Source: Microbotryum silenes-acaulis | Taxonomy: Eukaryota > Basidiomycota > Microbotryomycetes > Microbotryales > Microbotryaceae | Assembly (NCBI GenBank): GCA_003665825.1 | Contig: QPFY01000008.1 | Location: 744,001 to 808,000, forward strand | Length of the DNA stretch: 64,000 nucleotides | Direction of reading: 5' to 3' | Shown: positions 1 to 11,109 of the stretch, piece after piece | Layout of the letters: each line of letters starts with the position of its first letter | Position numbering within the stretch: position 1 is the first letter of the stretch | Position numbers and translations under genes: made by a program | Notes under the pieces: model-generated | Seen by the model: only the letters and a program-made list of their open reading frames with translations | Databases searched by the model: none | What the model was told of the DNA's origin: nothing

Positions 1-2861
1 TCGAGCGTCAAGGAAGTCGTTGATTTCGTCTCGAGCTCCGGGTTCGTCGATCGTGAACGAAGTTCGGTCGTGGCCCTTGTAAACGTACTTGTACAGGTAT
101 TTGATCGCAGCAACACCGCTTGCGATTTCCACGTTGACATGACAGTTGTACTTGGAAGCAAGGAACGGATTTGTTGGGACAACGTTTGCATCCGCGAAAA
201 CTTCTTCTTGCGCTGTTCCCGGGAATTTGAAGTATTGGTGTATGCCGCGACGCCGGTAGTGTGGATAGCCACCGTCTTCGCTGGTCGTGCGCGGTTGGAG
301 TCGTTTGGGAAACCCTTTGGTACATTTTCCATTGTCGTCGTGGCAGGTATGCTTGCCGGGACGATCACATCGCCGGTGTAGCATGGAGTTTGTGATGGTC
401 TCAAACAATGCAGGGAATTTGTCGGGGTCAGGTATTTCTGCGGTCACTATCTTGTCGTAGTCGTCGTTTGTTTTTGGTTTGTCTTCTAGGATATGGGCGT
501 GAGGCAACCCGCGCTTTTGAAATTCGACAACATAGACATATGCAATGACCTGTGCAAAGAATTGAGACTCGTGAGCATTCTATCCATTTAATATTGACCG
601 CGCCAATTGACATACCTTTCCAAAGACTCCCGGCGCACGATGAACGCCTAATACATCCGCAAGAAGAGCTTTCAATTTGCCGTGAAAGACCCGTGTTACT
701 ATGTCGGGACGGTCGGATGCGGTTTGGCCAGGAAGCAACGCGTTGACGATTTCCGACCAGGTAGGGTTGCATGTCATTGTGATGAATATGTCCGGAGCAC
801 CAAAAACACGAACGATGGCCATAGCATCTTGGTAAAGTTGGACCATTTGGCGTGGCGATCCGGTGTGTGACGACGGTAGAATGACTCTTTTGCCAATCTG
901 CGCGGGATCGAGTCCTTCAGCCAGGCTTGCTTGAAGGGACGAGTACTCTTTGGCTCGGAGCTTTTGCTGATTCGTTCTCATCCAATATAGCCGTTCTTGT
1001 TCAGTTAATGCCCAGGCGTCCGCAACAAATTTCTGGAACAACCGGCCCCCAAGGAAAAACGTCGGGTAACTGATATTCGGAGGACGAATGTGGAAATAAA
1101 ACGCGTTGAATTGGCTTTGCGTCCACGTTTGGATCCGCCCTTTCCGGTTTGTGGGTTGGCATTGGCGTTATCCGGTGTGCGTTGCAAGATGCCGTTTTCG
1201 TCTCGCACGCGCCGAGCTGCCTCTGTAGCGATAGCGTTTTGGCTGAGCGGAATTCTGTCGTGGTACCAGTCTTCACCATACGGTAACAATAGCGGGTATG
1301 TGAGCGCTATGAGTGCAGGGTGACCATCGTGAATGAGCTGAATTCCGCGGCTGTCATTGTTTGGCGGGTGACGTAACCGAACGACGATCTCTCTTGTTGA
1401 AGATCGGTACTCGGTCTCGTCTCCGGGTAAAATGACGGCCACCTCGTCTTGCGTCGGCAAGTTGTAGGTTCTTGGGTCTCGATTGCGCGGTGCAAGTAAG
1501 CGTAGCTGGTACATGTGAGACGCTTCACTGTCCATGAATTCTTTTGCTGTCAAGAACAGTTTTACGCGCGTGTTGTGGAGTTGCAGCATGCCGTCGAGTA
1601 CGGGAAGAATCTGCTGATACGCTGAGTCCAGACGTCGAACTTCTTCAGGCGGTCCGTTGAATCTTCGTCGGGCTTCAATGCGTTCCGTGGGAGCCAGGAA
1701 TAGAATCTGGGCAAAGACGGGGTCGTCTGCTGGGCCTGGTGCTAGGGTGCCGATACGGTGAAATACCGTTCCGCTCAGGTAGAAAGATGGTGGTCCGGAG
1801 CCGCTGATGATCCCATGGCCTTTGCTCGTGCCGAATGATGCCATAGCTAAGTTTTCATTGAACGCAAGAATGCGGTCCCGGAAGATCTTCTCAACTGTTT
1901 CACGGATAGTCAGCAAGGCCGTTAGTCCGCTGTACTCAATCTAGCAAGTTGAACGAGTCGATGTGTACTAACCTGGGCCATCGCCAGTCAGAAGCGCAAG
2001 CAGCTCGGGCGGGGGCTTTTCAATCCCGGGCAATCGAACTTCGCCGTCCGCGCAACAGATTTTGAACGGTGTGGCGCCGCCTGGGGTCGGTGATTTTTCG
2101 AACTCCCAGTGTAGAGCCGAACAGATCGGACATTGCAACGTCATTGATCCAAGATCGTGCCGGGGAAAATGCCCTTCTGGCAACGGTAGCAGCGCAGTTG
2201 GGACGGTCTGGCTCGATCGCTCTCTTGCGCGTTGGTGTCGTTGACGCTGCTCCGCGGGTCGTCGATCGACGACAGTAGTGGCTGAAGTCGCAGTTGCGTC
2301 TGTACTTGAACCCGCGACGCGAGAGAGGTCTGGAACTGCTTCCACGCGTGGACGAACGAATCTCAAGCCCGGAGGTGAAGGACTGCGGGCCCGTCGCAGT
2401 TGCCGTGCGACATGGAGACTGTCTGCCGGTGCAGATTGACTTGACGAACCAGTTTGCGCGACGTCGTGTTGATCGATTTCGCGCTGCTGCTTCTCGCGAA
2501 GGCGTCGTTGCCGCTGAGCTTCGGATCTGCGATTGTTCGAGGCTGTTGGCGGCGCTGACTGTGTCATTAGAGCCGGAGTCGGATTGTGCGGAGCGGGGAC
2601 GCGAGCAGCCTCGCTGGCGGCGCGCTCAGCTCGCTCACGTTGCCAACGACTCTGCAGCCCCTCTGCTCTCCGTGAAGGTTGTTCAACGGGAGACGGGACG
2701 TGAAAGTTTGCAGATGACATTTCGGCAGTGGCAGACGTTGTTGGCGGCGGCGTCTGTCCGATTAGAGCGGAGGTCGGGTTGTGCGGAGAAGTGCGAGCAG
2801 CCTCGCTGGCGGCACGTTCAGTCTCGCGGGCGGCGCGCTCAGCCTCGCTCAGCTCGCTCAC
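1..2861 (-). pseudogene. Helitron Rep/helicase, N-terminal part (copy 1)
   Basis: This is the partial minus-strand gene of a Rep-helicase transposase; the helicase part lies outside the window. Exons by comparison with copy 2 are 1973-2861, 616-1918 and <1-549. The first exon has Arg/Ser/Ala-rich sequence, then a cysteine pair (CPIC) and a CC pair typical of the Helitron N-terminal zinc-binding region. The second carries the Helitron_like_N region, including ITMTCNPTW. The 549-616 intron has good GT and AG. Decay signs: the acceptor of the first intron is GG (plus-strand CC at 1919-1920) where copy 2 has AG, and a reading-frame change is needed near 1125. The codon that is a stop in copy 2 (6849-6851) is a normal Trp here. 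Confidence 0.8.
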
Positions 2862-3198
2862 GTTGCCGACCTCTCTGCTGCCCCTCTGCTTTCCGTGAAG
2901 ATTGCGTACTGGAGAGTCTCCTGTACGTGAAAGTTTGCAGATGACATTTCGGCAGTGGCAGGAACAGGAAGATCGAAGGAACTACGCTACGATGTGGTAG
3001 ACACGCAAAACAGGTCGTCTCAGTCTGCTTCGGGAAGCAGAGAGTCATGTGCCAGGCTGCTTTGATGAAAATGGAACCTCGGCGAACGTAGAGGAAACGG
3101 TCTGTCGCTGGCCGACCCAAGCTAGCTGGGACGCGCCGTTCTTTGACGTTCTCTGACTCGGACGATTCATTTATGTAGACAGTAGATAGTTTTAAGGA
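1..3198 (-). mobile_element. Helitron copy 1, 5' part, cut by left window edge
   Basis: The minus strand reads into a Helitron whose 5' terminus is at 3198 (starts TCCTTAAAAC on the minus strand). The copy is collinear with 5850 to about 8900: base 1 here corresponds to 5850 there. The 5' end is recognised because the same ten bases open the plus-strand Helitron at 9244 after an A, the usual A|TC insertion point. The element has no 3' end in this window because it runs off the left edge. It abuts the 3' CTAG of copy 2 without spacer DNA. Confidence 0.85.
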
Positions 3199-3226
3199 CT
3201 AGGTTCGGCGGCGCGCTCCGCGCGCC
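3199..3226 (-). terminator. Helitron 3' terminus of copy 2: hairpin plus CTAG
   Basis: On the minus strand GGCGCGC-GGA-GCGCGCC forms a perfect 7-bp stem with a 3-nt loop (3210-3226). After 7 bases comes CTAG (3199-3202). This is the canonical Helitron 3' end that stops rolling-circle transfer. The same hairpin, with the same loop, closes the plus-strand element at 11109. Confidence 0.92.
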
Positions 3227-3408
3227 TCCTCACCACTGTGACCGTCACCAATGACTCGGTGACCCGCTGTAACGTACCGTACTTTCGTTGCAGCCGGCAG
3301 AGTCGCGTGGGACGACAAACGAACTACAGTCTTCATTTCATGCGAGCTGCGGGATGGCGAGCCTCTGCTGACTGTCGCAGGTTCACTATGGAGTTTTGTT
3401 ATAAATCT

Positions 3409-6400
3409 TCATTCTATTAAGCCAAAAACCCTTCTAAAAACTATGTTTTCTGTTACATTATCTGCTTCCCCATCCTCAGTAGGGTGAAGCAAAACTTTCA
3501 CACCGTCCACATTCGTTGCTCGGGACGACGCGACGTACAACTGGCCGTGAGAAAAGACGGGTGTCTCCAGACACACTGCTACCTGCGCGAGTGACTGGCC
3601 TTGCGACTTGTTGATGGTCATAGCCATTGCCAGCCGAATAGGAAACTGGGTCCGGTGCAGAGTGAACGGAAGACCAGCTGATGATCCTGTTTTCAGTGTG
3701 ATGCGCGGCAATAAGACGGGCTGCCCAGCATGATCTCCTGTGAGGATGATTGTCTCGAGGACGCGGGTGTGTAACCGCGTTAACAATAGTCTTGTGCCGT
3801 TGCACAGCCCCGCAGCCGGATCCAAGTTCCGGAGGAGCATAACGGGACATCCTACTTTGAATTTTGCAGCATGCAACGGCATCCCTGCGATGTTAAGACT
3901 CTGAAGGTACTCGATCGAGAACAGTGACTCGTCTTCGTCTTCGACCGAATCCGCGCTGTAGAACGTTTGAGCGTCGCCCGGTAGCAGGTCGAGCACCATA
4001 TCGTTGATCTGATCCACTTCTGAGTTTTTGGGCGCCAGAATTGCTCGATTGCTGAAGTAGGCAACTTTTTCGTCTGTTGACATGTTGTCCAGCTCGAGCA
4101 CGGGAACGGGGTAAACATGTCTGATCAACCCGGATCTGTTTCTCGAGGCAGCCGGTAGGAGAAGATCGGATGGGAGCGCGATGGTGTCCTCTGTCTTGTT
4201 CGCCGAGCCGTCTCCGACCCCTAAGAGCCAATCTGCAAAGCCCTGTGCCTTTGTCCGTTCCGTTTCGGTCATGCGATCTGCAGCGGCCAGAAGACGCATG
4301 TTTGTCTGAGCTCGCACCGCAGGCTGTCAGTATAGGGTTTCAAAGGCAGGTAAGGAGTCTCCACTTACAGAGAGACGCAGTACTTCGACTTCTCCCCAGA
4401 AGTCAGCATTCATGATGCAAGCGTCGACAATCTGTGCAGGCAATGCCTTGGGAATAACGGGAAGGCATTGCTTCGGATCCCCTGTGAGGTTACAGCAGAG
4501 CCGGTCAGTTCTGCCCTGCGCTGTCTTTAGAGAGAATGGAACACACCTGCCAACACGACGGTCACTCCACCGAATCGAGCCGTTGAGGATCGCACATCTT
4601 GCAACATCCTGTCCACCAGCTGGAAACATCGACGGTGCTGCATCGGTGCTTCGTCCCAGACGATCAAGTCGCACATCCGAAAAAGCTCGGCGAGCTGTCC
4701 TTGTTTCGGAACGTTGCACGTAGAGTCGTCGAAGATGTCGATCGGGATCTTGAACCGTGAATGTGCCGTTCTTCCTTTTGGCAGTAGCAGTGCAGCAATA
4801 CCCGATGATGCAACGGCAAGAGCGTATTTTCCCTCGGACCGAATCCGAGCAAGGATCGTTTTTTCCAAGAACGTTTTGCCTGTCCCTCCTGGAGCATCGA
4901 TGAAGAAGACCTTTCCGCGGTTGTTCAGGATTGAGTCAAGAACGGGTTCAACAACAATGCGTTGTTCGGTGTTGCACGACTCAATGTTCTTTCTCCAGAG
5001 CGCATCCATTTCGTGAAGTTCCGCTGGTGTCGCTGATTCCTCCAGAATAAGACGGTTTGTTGCAGCTTCGTCATCGAACTGGATTGTTGGCAACGGCAGA
5101 CCGTGGTCTGCTAATGAGGAATCGAGCCGTTGGAGAATATTGTTGAGCTGAAGCAGCCCCCAGTTAGCGACATGCTCGGGCGTGATCATCATCTGTTGCC
5201 TTTGGTTTCGGAGGTGGTACTCGACGTCCTGGGTGAGGTTGTCATAGTGCTTCGTCCACAACTGCGCCGCGTTTGTCACTCCATCATCGGCCGTTAACAG
5301 CATGGCAAACAGGTGCCGCAGCTCGTGCCCAGTGCGGAAGATCACCGCTTCGGTCAGACATCTGTCGGCTTCAGCGTCGTTGCGTAGGAGTCCCCGTTCG
5401 ACACAGGCTTCCCGGAAGGTTCGAAACTCAACACCGTTGAACGTCCTCAGATGCGCAAACGTTGTCGGTGAAGGAACCTTGAGAAGAAGCAGTCTCAGGT
5501 AGTACCGCTCGCCGCCTTCAGGACCACAAAAAAAGATTCTTCCGATTGTCCGGTTGTCCCTTTTCCGTGGCACCCAAGCTCGATCTTCGCTGTTCCACCT
5601 GAATCGGGTCGGCACGTCGGCGTAGAGCAATCCTTGCGCGTTGAGATCAGGAGGTGTCTTGGCGCACAGTTTCAGGAAGGCGGTTAACGTTGTCTCCGGT
5701 GGGGCTGATAGATCTGGAGCTCCCTTATCGGGGTCGAACCGAACTTCCTGCTCATTTCGGAGGTGCAGCGCGAGTCTGGCCACTGCGGGATCCCGATCGT
5801 GCATCTCGAATCGAAATATTCGGTGAATGGCTTCCGGAGCGCAAACATATCGAGCGTCAAGGAAGTCGTTGATTTCGTCTCGAGCTCCGGGTTCGTCGAT
5901 CGTGAACGAAGTTCGGTCGTGTCCCTTGTAAACATATTTGTAGAGATATTTGACTGCTGCAACCCCGCTCGCAATTTCGACGTTGACATGACAATTGTAC
6001 TTGGAAGCAAGCCACGGATTTGTAGGAACAACGTTTGCATCCGTATAAACTTCTTCTTGCGCTGTGCCCGGGAATTTGACATATTGATGTATTCCGCGAC
6101 GCCGGTAGTGAGGATATCCACCGTCTTCGCTGGTCGTCCGCGGTTGGAGTCGTTTAGGAAACCTTTTGGTACACTTCCCATGGTCGTCGTGGCACGCATG
6201 TTTGCCAGGACGATCACACCGCCGGTGGAGCATGCAGTTTGTGATAGTCTCAAACAACGCAGGGAACTTTTCGGGGTCCGGTATTTCCGCAGTAACGATC
6301 TTGTCGTAGTCGTCAATTGTCTTTGGCTTGTCTTCTGGGTCCATGATTAAAAGGATGTGGGCGTGAGGCAGCCCGCGCTTTTGAAATTCGACGACATAAA

Positions 6401-8670
6401 CATATGCGATGACCTGTGCAAAGAATTGAGGCTTGTGAGCATTCTATCAGCTCTGTTTCGACTGAGTCCCAGATTGACATACCTTCCCAAAGACTCCTGG
6501 TGCATGGCCACGGCCTAATACATCCGCAAGGAGGGCTTTCAATTTCCCGTGAAAGACCCGTGCTACTATGTCGGGACGGTCGGATGCGGCTTGCCCGGGA
6601 AGCAACGCGTTGACGATTTCCGACCAGGCAGGATTGCATGTCATCGTGATGAATATGTCCGGAGCACCGAAAACACGAACGATGGCCATAGCATCTTGGT
6701 AAAGTTGGACCATTTGGCGTGGCGATCCGGTGTGTGACGACGGTAGAATTACTCTCTTGCCAATCTGCGCGGGATCGAGTCCTTCAGCCAGGCTTGCTTG
6801 AAGGGACGAATACTCTTCGGCTCTGAGCTTTTTTTGATTTGTTCTCATTCACCGAAGCCGATCCTGTTCAGTTAGTGCCCAGGCGTCGGCAACAAATTTC
6901 TGGAACAACCGGCCTCCAAGGAACAATGTCGGGTAGCTGATATTGTTGGGACGGATATGGAAGTAGTACGCGTTGAATTGGTTTTGCGTTACGTTTCGAG
7001 CCGCTCGGCCCGGTTTGTGGGTTATTGTGAGCGTTGGTGTTATCCATTGTGTGTTGCAAGACACCGTCTTCGTCCCGCACCCGTCGAGCTGCCTCCGTTG
7101 CGGAAGTATTTTGGCTGAGGGGGATTCTGTCGTAGTACCAGTCTTCGCCGTATGGTAACAGTAGCGGATATGTCAGGGCCATGAGCGCAGGGTGCCCATC
7201 GTAAATGAATTGAATCCCGTGGCTGTTGTCGTTTGGCGGGTGACGTAATCGGACGACAATCTCTCTTCTCGAAGACCGGTATTCTGTGTCGTCCCCGGGT
7301 AGAATGACGGCAACCTCGTCTTGAGTTGGTAAGTTGTAGATTCTCGGATCTCGATTGCGCGGCGCAAGTAACCGCAGCTGGTACATATGTGATGCATCAC
7401 AGTCCATGAACTCCTGTGCTGTCAAGAACAGTTTGACGCGCCTGTTGTGATGTTGCAGCATACCGTCGAGTAGTGGAACAATTTGTTGATATGCCGTGTC
7501 CAGACGTCGTACTTCTTCAGACGGTCCATTGAATCTGCGTCGCGCTTCAATGCGTTCCGTCGGAGCCAGGAATAGAATCTGCGCAAAGACTGGGTTGCTT
7601 GCTGGGGATGGTGCCAGGGTGCCGATACGATGAAATACGTTCCCGCTCAGGTAGAAAGATGGTGGCGCGGAACCGCTGATGATGCCATGACCTTTGCTTG
7701 TCCCGAATGATGCCATAGCAAAGCTTTCATTGAATGCCAGAATGCGTTCCCGAAAGATCTTCTCAACTGTTTCACGGATATTCAGCAAGGCTGTTAGTCC
7801 GCTGTACTTGATTTAGCAGGTTGAAGGAATGGACGTGTACCGACCTGGACCATCGCCAGTCAAAAGCGCGAGCAGCTCGGGGGGCGGTTTTTCGATTCCG
7901 GGTAGCCGAACTTTGCCGTCCGCGCAACAGGTTTTGAATGGTGTGACCTCGCCTGGGGTCGATGATCTTTCGAACTCCCAGTGTAAAGCCGAACAGATTG
8001 GACACTGCAATGTCATTGAGCCGAGATCGTGTCGGGCGAAAGGCCCTTCCGGCAGCGGCAGCAGAGCAGTCGGGGGGGTCCGGTTCGATCGCACTCTTTC
8101 GCGTTGGCGTCGTTGGCGCTGCTCCGCGGATCGGCGATCGACGGCAGTAGTGGTCGAAGTTGCAGTTGCGTCTGTACCTGACCCCGCGACGTGAGATAGG
8201 TCTGGAACTGGTTCATAACGTGGGCGAACGGATCTCAAGCCTGGAGGTGAAGGACTGCGGGCGCGTCGCAGTTGCCCGGCTGCCGATGCAGATTGACTCG
8301 ACGATCCAATTTGCGCGACGTCGTCTTCTTCGATTCGCCGCTGCTGCCTCTCGCGAAGTCGTCGTTGTCGCTGTGCTTCGGATCTGCGATTGTTCGAGGT
8401 TGCTGTTGGCGGGTGCTGTGCGGGCGCGACGTCGTCTTCTTCGATTCGCCGCTGCTGCCTCTCGCGAAGTCGTCGTTGTCGCTGTGCTTCGGATCTGAGA
8501 TTGTTCGAGGTTGCTGGCGGCGGCGTCTGTGCGATTAGAGCGGGGGCCGGGTTGTGCGGAGGAGGGAAGCGAGCAGCCTCACGGGCGGCGCGCTCAGCTC
8601 GCTCACGTTGCCGACGTCTCTGCTGCCCCTCTGCTCTCCGTGAAGGTTGTTGTAGAGGAGACGATGTCAT
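3409..8670 (-). pseudogene. Helitron Rep-helicase (RepHel), copy 2, nearly complete
   Basis: Rolling-circle transposase: the Rep nuclease nicks and joins DNA, and the helicase unwinds it. Exons inferred on the minus strand are 7845-8670, 6483-7790, 4547-6413, 4369-4481 and 3409-4305; introns are 54-69 nt with GT-AG. Visible parts: N-terminal Cys region; HUH motif (RGLPHAHIL, across 6344-6413); paired-Tyr motif KYLYKYVYKG; Walker A GGTGKT; Walker B DEAP; GDPKQ motif; and C-terminal TINKSQGQS with ASSRA. Defects: an in-frame TGA at 6849-6851 where copy 1 has Trp, and a frame change near 7005 that copy 1 shares. A start upstream of 8670 is possible, because 8680-8840 is conserved in all three local Helitrons. 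The class is certain; activity is doubtful. Confidence 0.85.
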
Positions 8671-8950
8671 TTCGGCAGTGGCAGGAACTGGATGACTGAA
8701 GAAAGTACGCTACGATGTGGTAGACTCGCAAAACAGGTCGTCTCAGTCTGCGTCGGGAAGCAGAGGGTCATGTGCCACGCTGCTTTGATTGAAAATGGAA
8801 CCTCGGCGAACGTGGGCGAAACGGCCTGGGGCCGGCCGACCCTTTCTGAAACAGCGCTAGCTGGCTCAGGGGACACGCTGGACCGAGAGCTGTTGCAGTA
8901 GCGAAACTATTATGACGTCACGCCACATGGTTTGTCTTTTGGTTTGTCTT

Positions 8951-9160
8951 TCGTTCTTTGACGTTCTTTGTCTCCCGTTACGTCTTTAGTAGATAGAAGA
9001 ATTACGTCTTTAGTAGATAGAATAGTAGATAGTAGATAGTAGATTCGTTCTTTGACGTTCTTTGTCTCCCGTTACGTCTTTAGTAGATAGTAGATAGTAG
9101 AAAGTAGAATTGTCTCCCGTTACGTCTTTAGTAGATAGTAGAATAGTAGAATAGAATTAG
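8951..9160. repeat. Expanded Helitron 5'-subterminal repeats
   Basis: A block reading GTTCTTTGACGTTCTTTG, then TCTCCCGTTACGTCTTTAG and TAGTAGATAG, occurs twice nearly complete (about 8952 and 9046) and a third time in part (about 9111). The same words occur at 3141-3190 and, inverted, at 9271-9330, in the 5' ends of the other Helitrons. This looks like tandem growth, or stacked 5' ends, of the same element. Confidence 0.7.
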
Positions 9161-9243
9161 AGCTGGAGGCTCACAGAACCTGATCGTCGGAGCTCGAAAT
9201 ACTAATGGCAAATGCTCCATTTACAATCCTTAACTTAAAACTA

Positions 9244-11109
9244 TCCTTAAAACCATATATAATAAAAAACGTCGTCGAGACAAAGAACGTCAAAGAACGT
9301 CAGAGAACGGGAGACAAACCACGTAGACAAACCACGTGGCGTGACGTCATAGCCAGCTCTCGGTCCACCGCGTCCCAGCTAGCTAGCGCTGTTTCAGAAT
9401 GGTTCGGTCAGCCACAGGTCGTTTCGTCTACGTTCGCCGAGGTTCCATTTTCCATCAAAGCAGCCTGGCACATGACTCTCTGCTTCCCGAAGCAGACTGA
9501 AACGACCTGTCTTGCGTGTCTACCACATCGTAGCGTAGTTCCTTCAATCATCCAGTTCCTGCCACTGCCGAAATCTATGCCCGACCTCGGGTAGAGTCGG
9601 CCAGTGCGCCAATTCTGCCGTGTCACGGCTTGCCGACACTGGGCTTCACTCCACGACGTTCCGCGGCCTTCCATTCTATGAGCCCGGTTTAAACTGAGGC
9701 GCAGGCTTCTCCATCTTTCTCCCTCCTGCTCTTCACACCTTACCCATCGCACCTCATCCCATCGCTCGCGACATCCGAAGCGGTCGTCGTGGAAGCTCTG
9801 CAACGAGTACGGGACAAGTTTTCTCGAGAAATGGCTGCCGCATGCAGCATAGCTACGGATTCGAGTAAGTAACTTCATGAACTGTGCTCTTGGTGTGGGA
9901 TTGTTCAGGAGCTAATGGAAAACTACCAAGCAGCAATTCCCTTCAACAGGTCCTCTTTGAATGTCAACCCTCGAGTTGTTTCTTCACCATCAGCTGGTGA
10001 CACTGCATGCGTGAGTTATCCCTTGAATGGCTGTGGAGTCTTAGATATGACGGAAAAACTGATACGAAAAAAGACATTGGATGTCAGTGACACAGCGGAA
10101 GGATTGAGCGGAAGGATTGACTTCGTACGGTTGAGAATCCGGGTCATTGGGACACTAAATGTGAGTCTGCGCTGCCATTGCTACAGATGGACAACAGCAA
10201 GAATACTAATAGTTGTAACGAATCGCGCAAGAAAACAGGCTCTGGTTGCGTGAATTGCAGCTCACCATCCCGTGGCAGATCCTCAACGGTTCGGTTCGGT
10301 GGAGTGACCTTCGTGTTGGCAGGTGTGTGCCAATCTTTCAAAAGCAAAACGCAGGGCAGCATGACTAACTGACCGGTTGGACTGTAACGTCACAGGGGAT
10401 TCGTGACCGAAACGGAACGGGCAAACGCACAGGACTTTGCAGATTGGCTCTGAGGAGTTGGAGACGGGTCGGCGAACGAAACAGAAGACTCTATCGCGCT
10501 CCCACGTGAGCTTCTCCTGTCGGCGACCACGAGGAACAGCTCCGGGTTGATTAGACACGTTTATCTCGGCCCCGCGCTCGAACTGGACAATATGTCGATA
10601 GGCGAAAAAGTCGAATACTTCCGAGATCGAGCAATTCTGGCGCCCAAAAATTCGCAGGTGGATCAGATCAACGACATGGTGCTCGACCTGCTGCAAGACG
10701 AATCACTGTTCTTGATCGAGTACCTTCAGAGTCTCAACAGGTAAGAGTGTGTCTGGAGACGCCCGTCTTTTCTCACGGCCAGTCGTATGTCGCGTTGTCC
10801 CGAGCAACGAATGTGGAGGGTGTCAGAGTTTTGCTTCATCAGACTGAGAACGGAGCAGCGGATAATGTTGAAATTAAGAGTTACCTCAAAGCTCCGAGCA
10901 CATCATCGGGCTCCCAGAGAACAAAAAAAGAGTTCAGTGATGAAATAAAGGCTCTGTACATTTGATCGTCGTCGCGCGCTTCTCTCCCGACTTCAACCGC
11001 TACGCTTCCGTTACTCAATAGTACCGCAGCTGTTGCAGCAAAGTACATCACATTGCAGCGGGTCAACGCTTACGGTGGGATGGCGCGCGGAGCGCGCCGC
11101 CGCACCTAG
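9244..11109 (+). mobile_element. Non-autonomous, internally deleted Helitron
   Basis: The 5' end is A|TCCTTAAAAC at 9244 (an alternative TCCTTAAC start lies at 9227). The 3' end is a 7-bp stem, GGA-loop hairpin at about 11082-11098, then CTAG at 11106-11109 followed by T. The length is 1866 bp against about 6 kb for copy 2. It keeps the 5' leader (9400-9580 matches 8680-8840 inverted) and helicase scraps (10270-10965) but has lost the Rep nuclease. About 9600-10260 has no clear match to the other copies and could be captured or scrambled DNA. Its 5' end faces that of copy 2. Confidence 0.85.
10270..10965 (+). pseudogene. Pif1-like helicase remnants in the deleted Helitron
   Basis: Plus-strand pieces match the C-terminal helicase exons of copy 2 in order: FGGVTFVLAG before an intron donor; TETERANAQDFADWL followed by a stop; the stretch with [15 protein letters not shown] and [18 protein letters not shown]; then [19 protein letters not shown]. 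The GDPKQ exon and the segment between the last two blocks are deleted. With no Walker A and no Rep domain it cannot act alone. Confidence 0.85.

Larger units (their letters stand above)
3199..9160 (-). mobile_element. Helitron copy 2, near full length
   Basis: This is a minus-strand Helitron. The 3' terminus is exact: CTAG at 3199-3202, next to an A on the plus strand (T after CTAG on the minus strand), then a 7-bp stem hairpin at 3210-3226. The coding part (3409-8670) holds Rep and Pif1-like helicase exons in order. The 5' end is not resolved: around 8951-9160 the 5'-terminal sequence is expanded into tandem copies of a TCTACTAAAGACG-type unit, so 9160 is approximate. There is no terminal inverted repeat, as expected for this rolling-circle class. 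Confidence 0.85.

Noticed and set aside
2294..2944. Plus-strand frame of 216 codons opposite the Helitron N-terminal exon
   Set aside because: It is a shadow of the Arg/Ala/Ser-rich minus-strand exon and is not conserved as a frame in the second Helitron copy.
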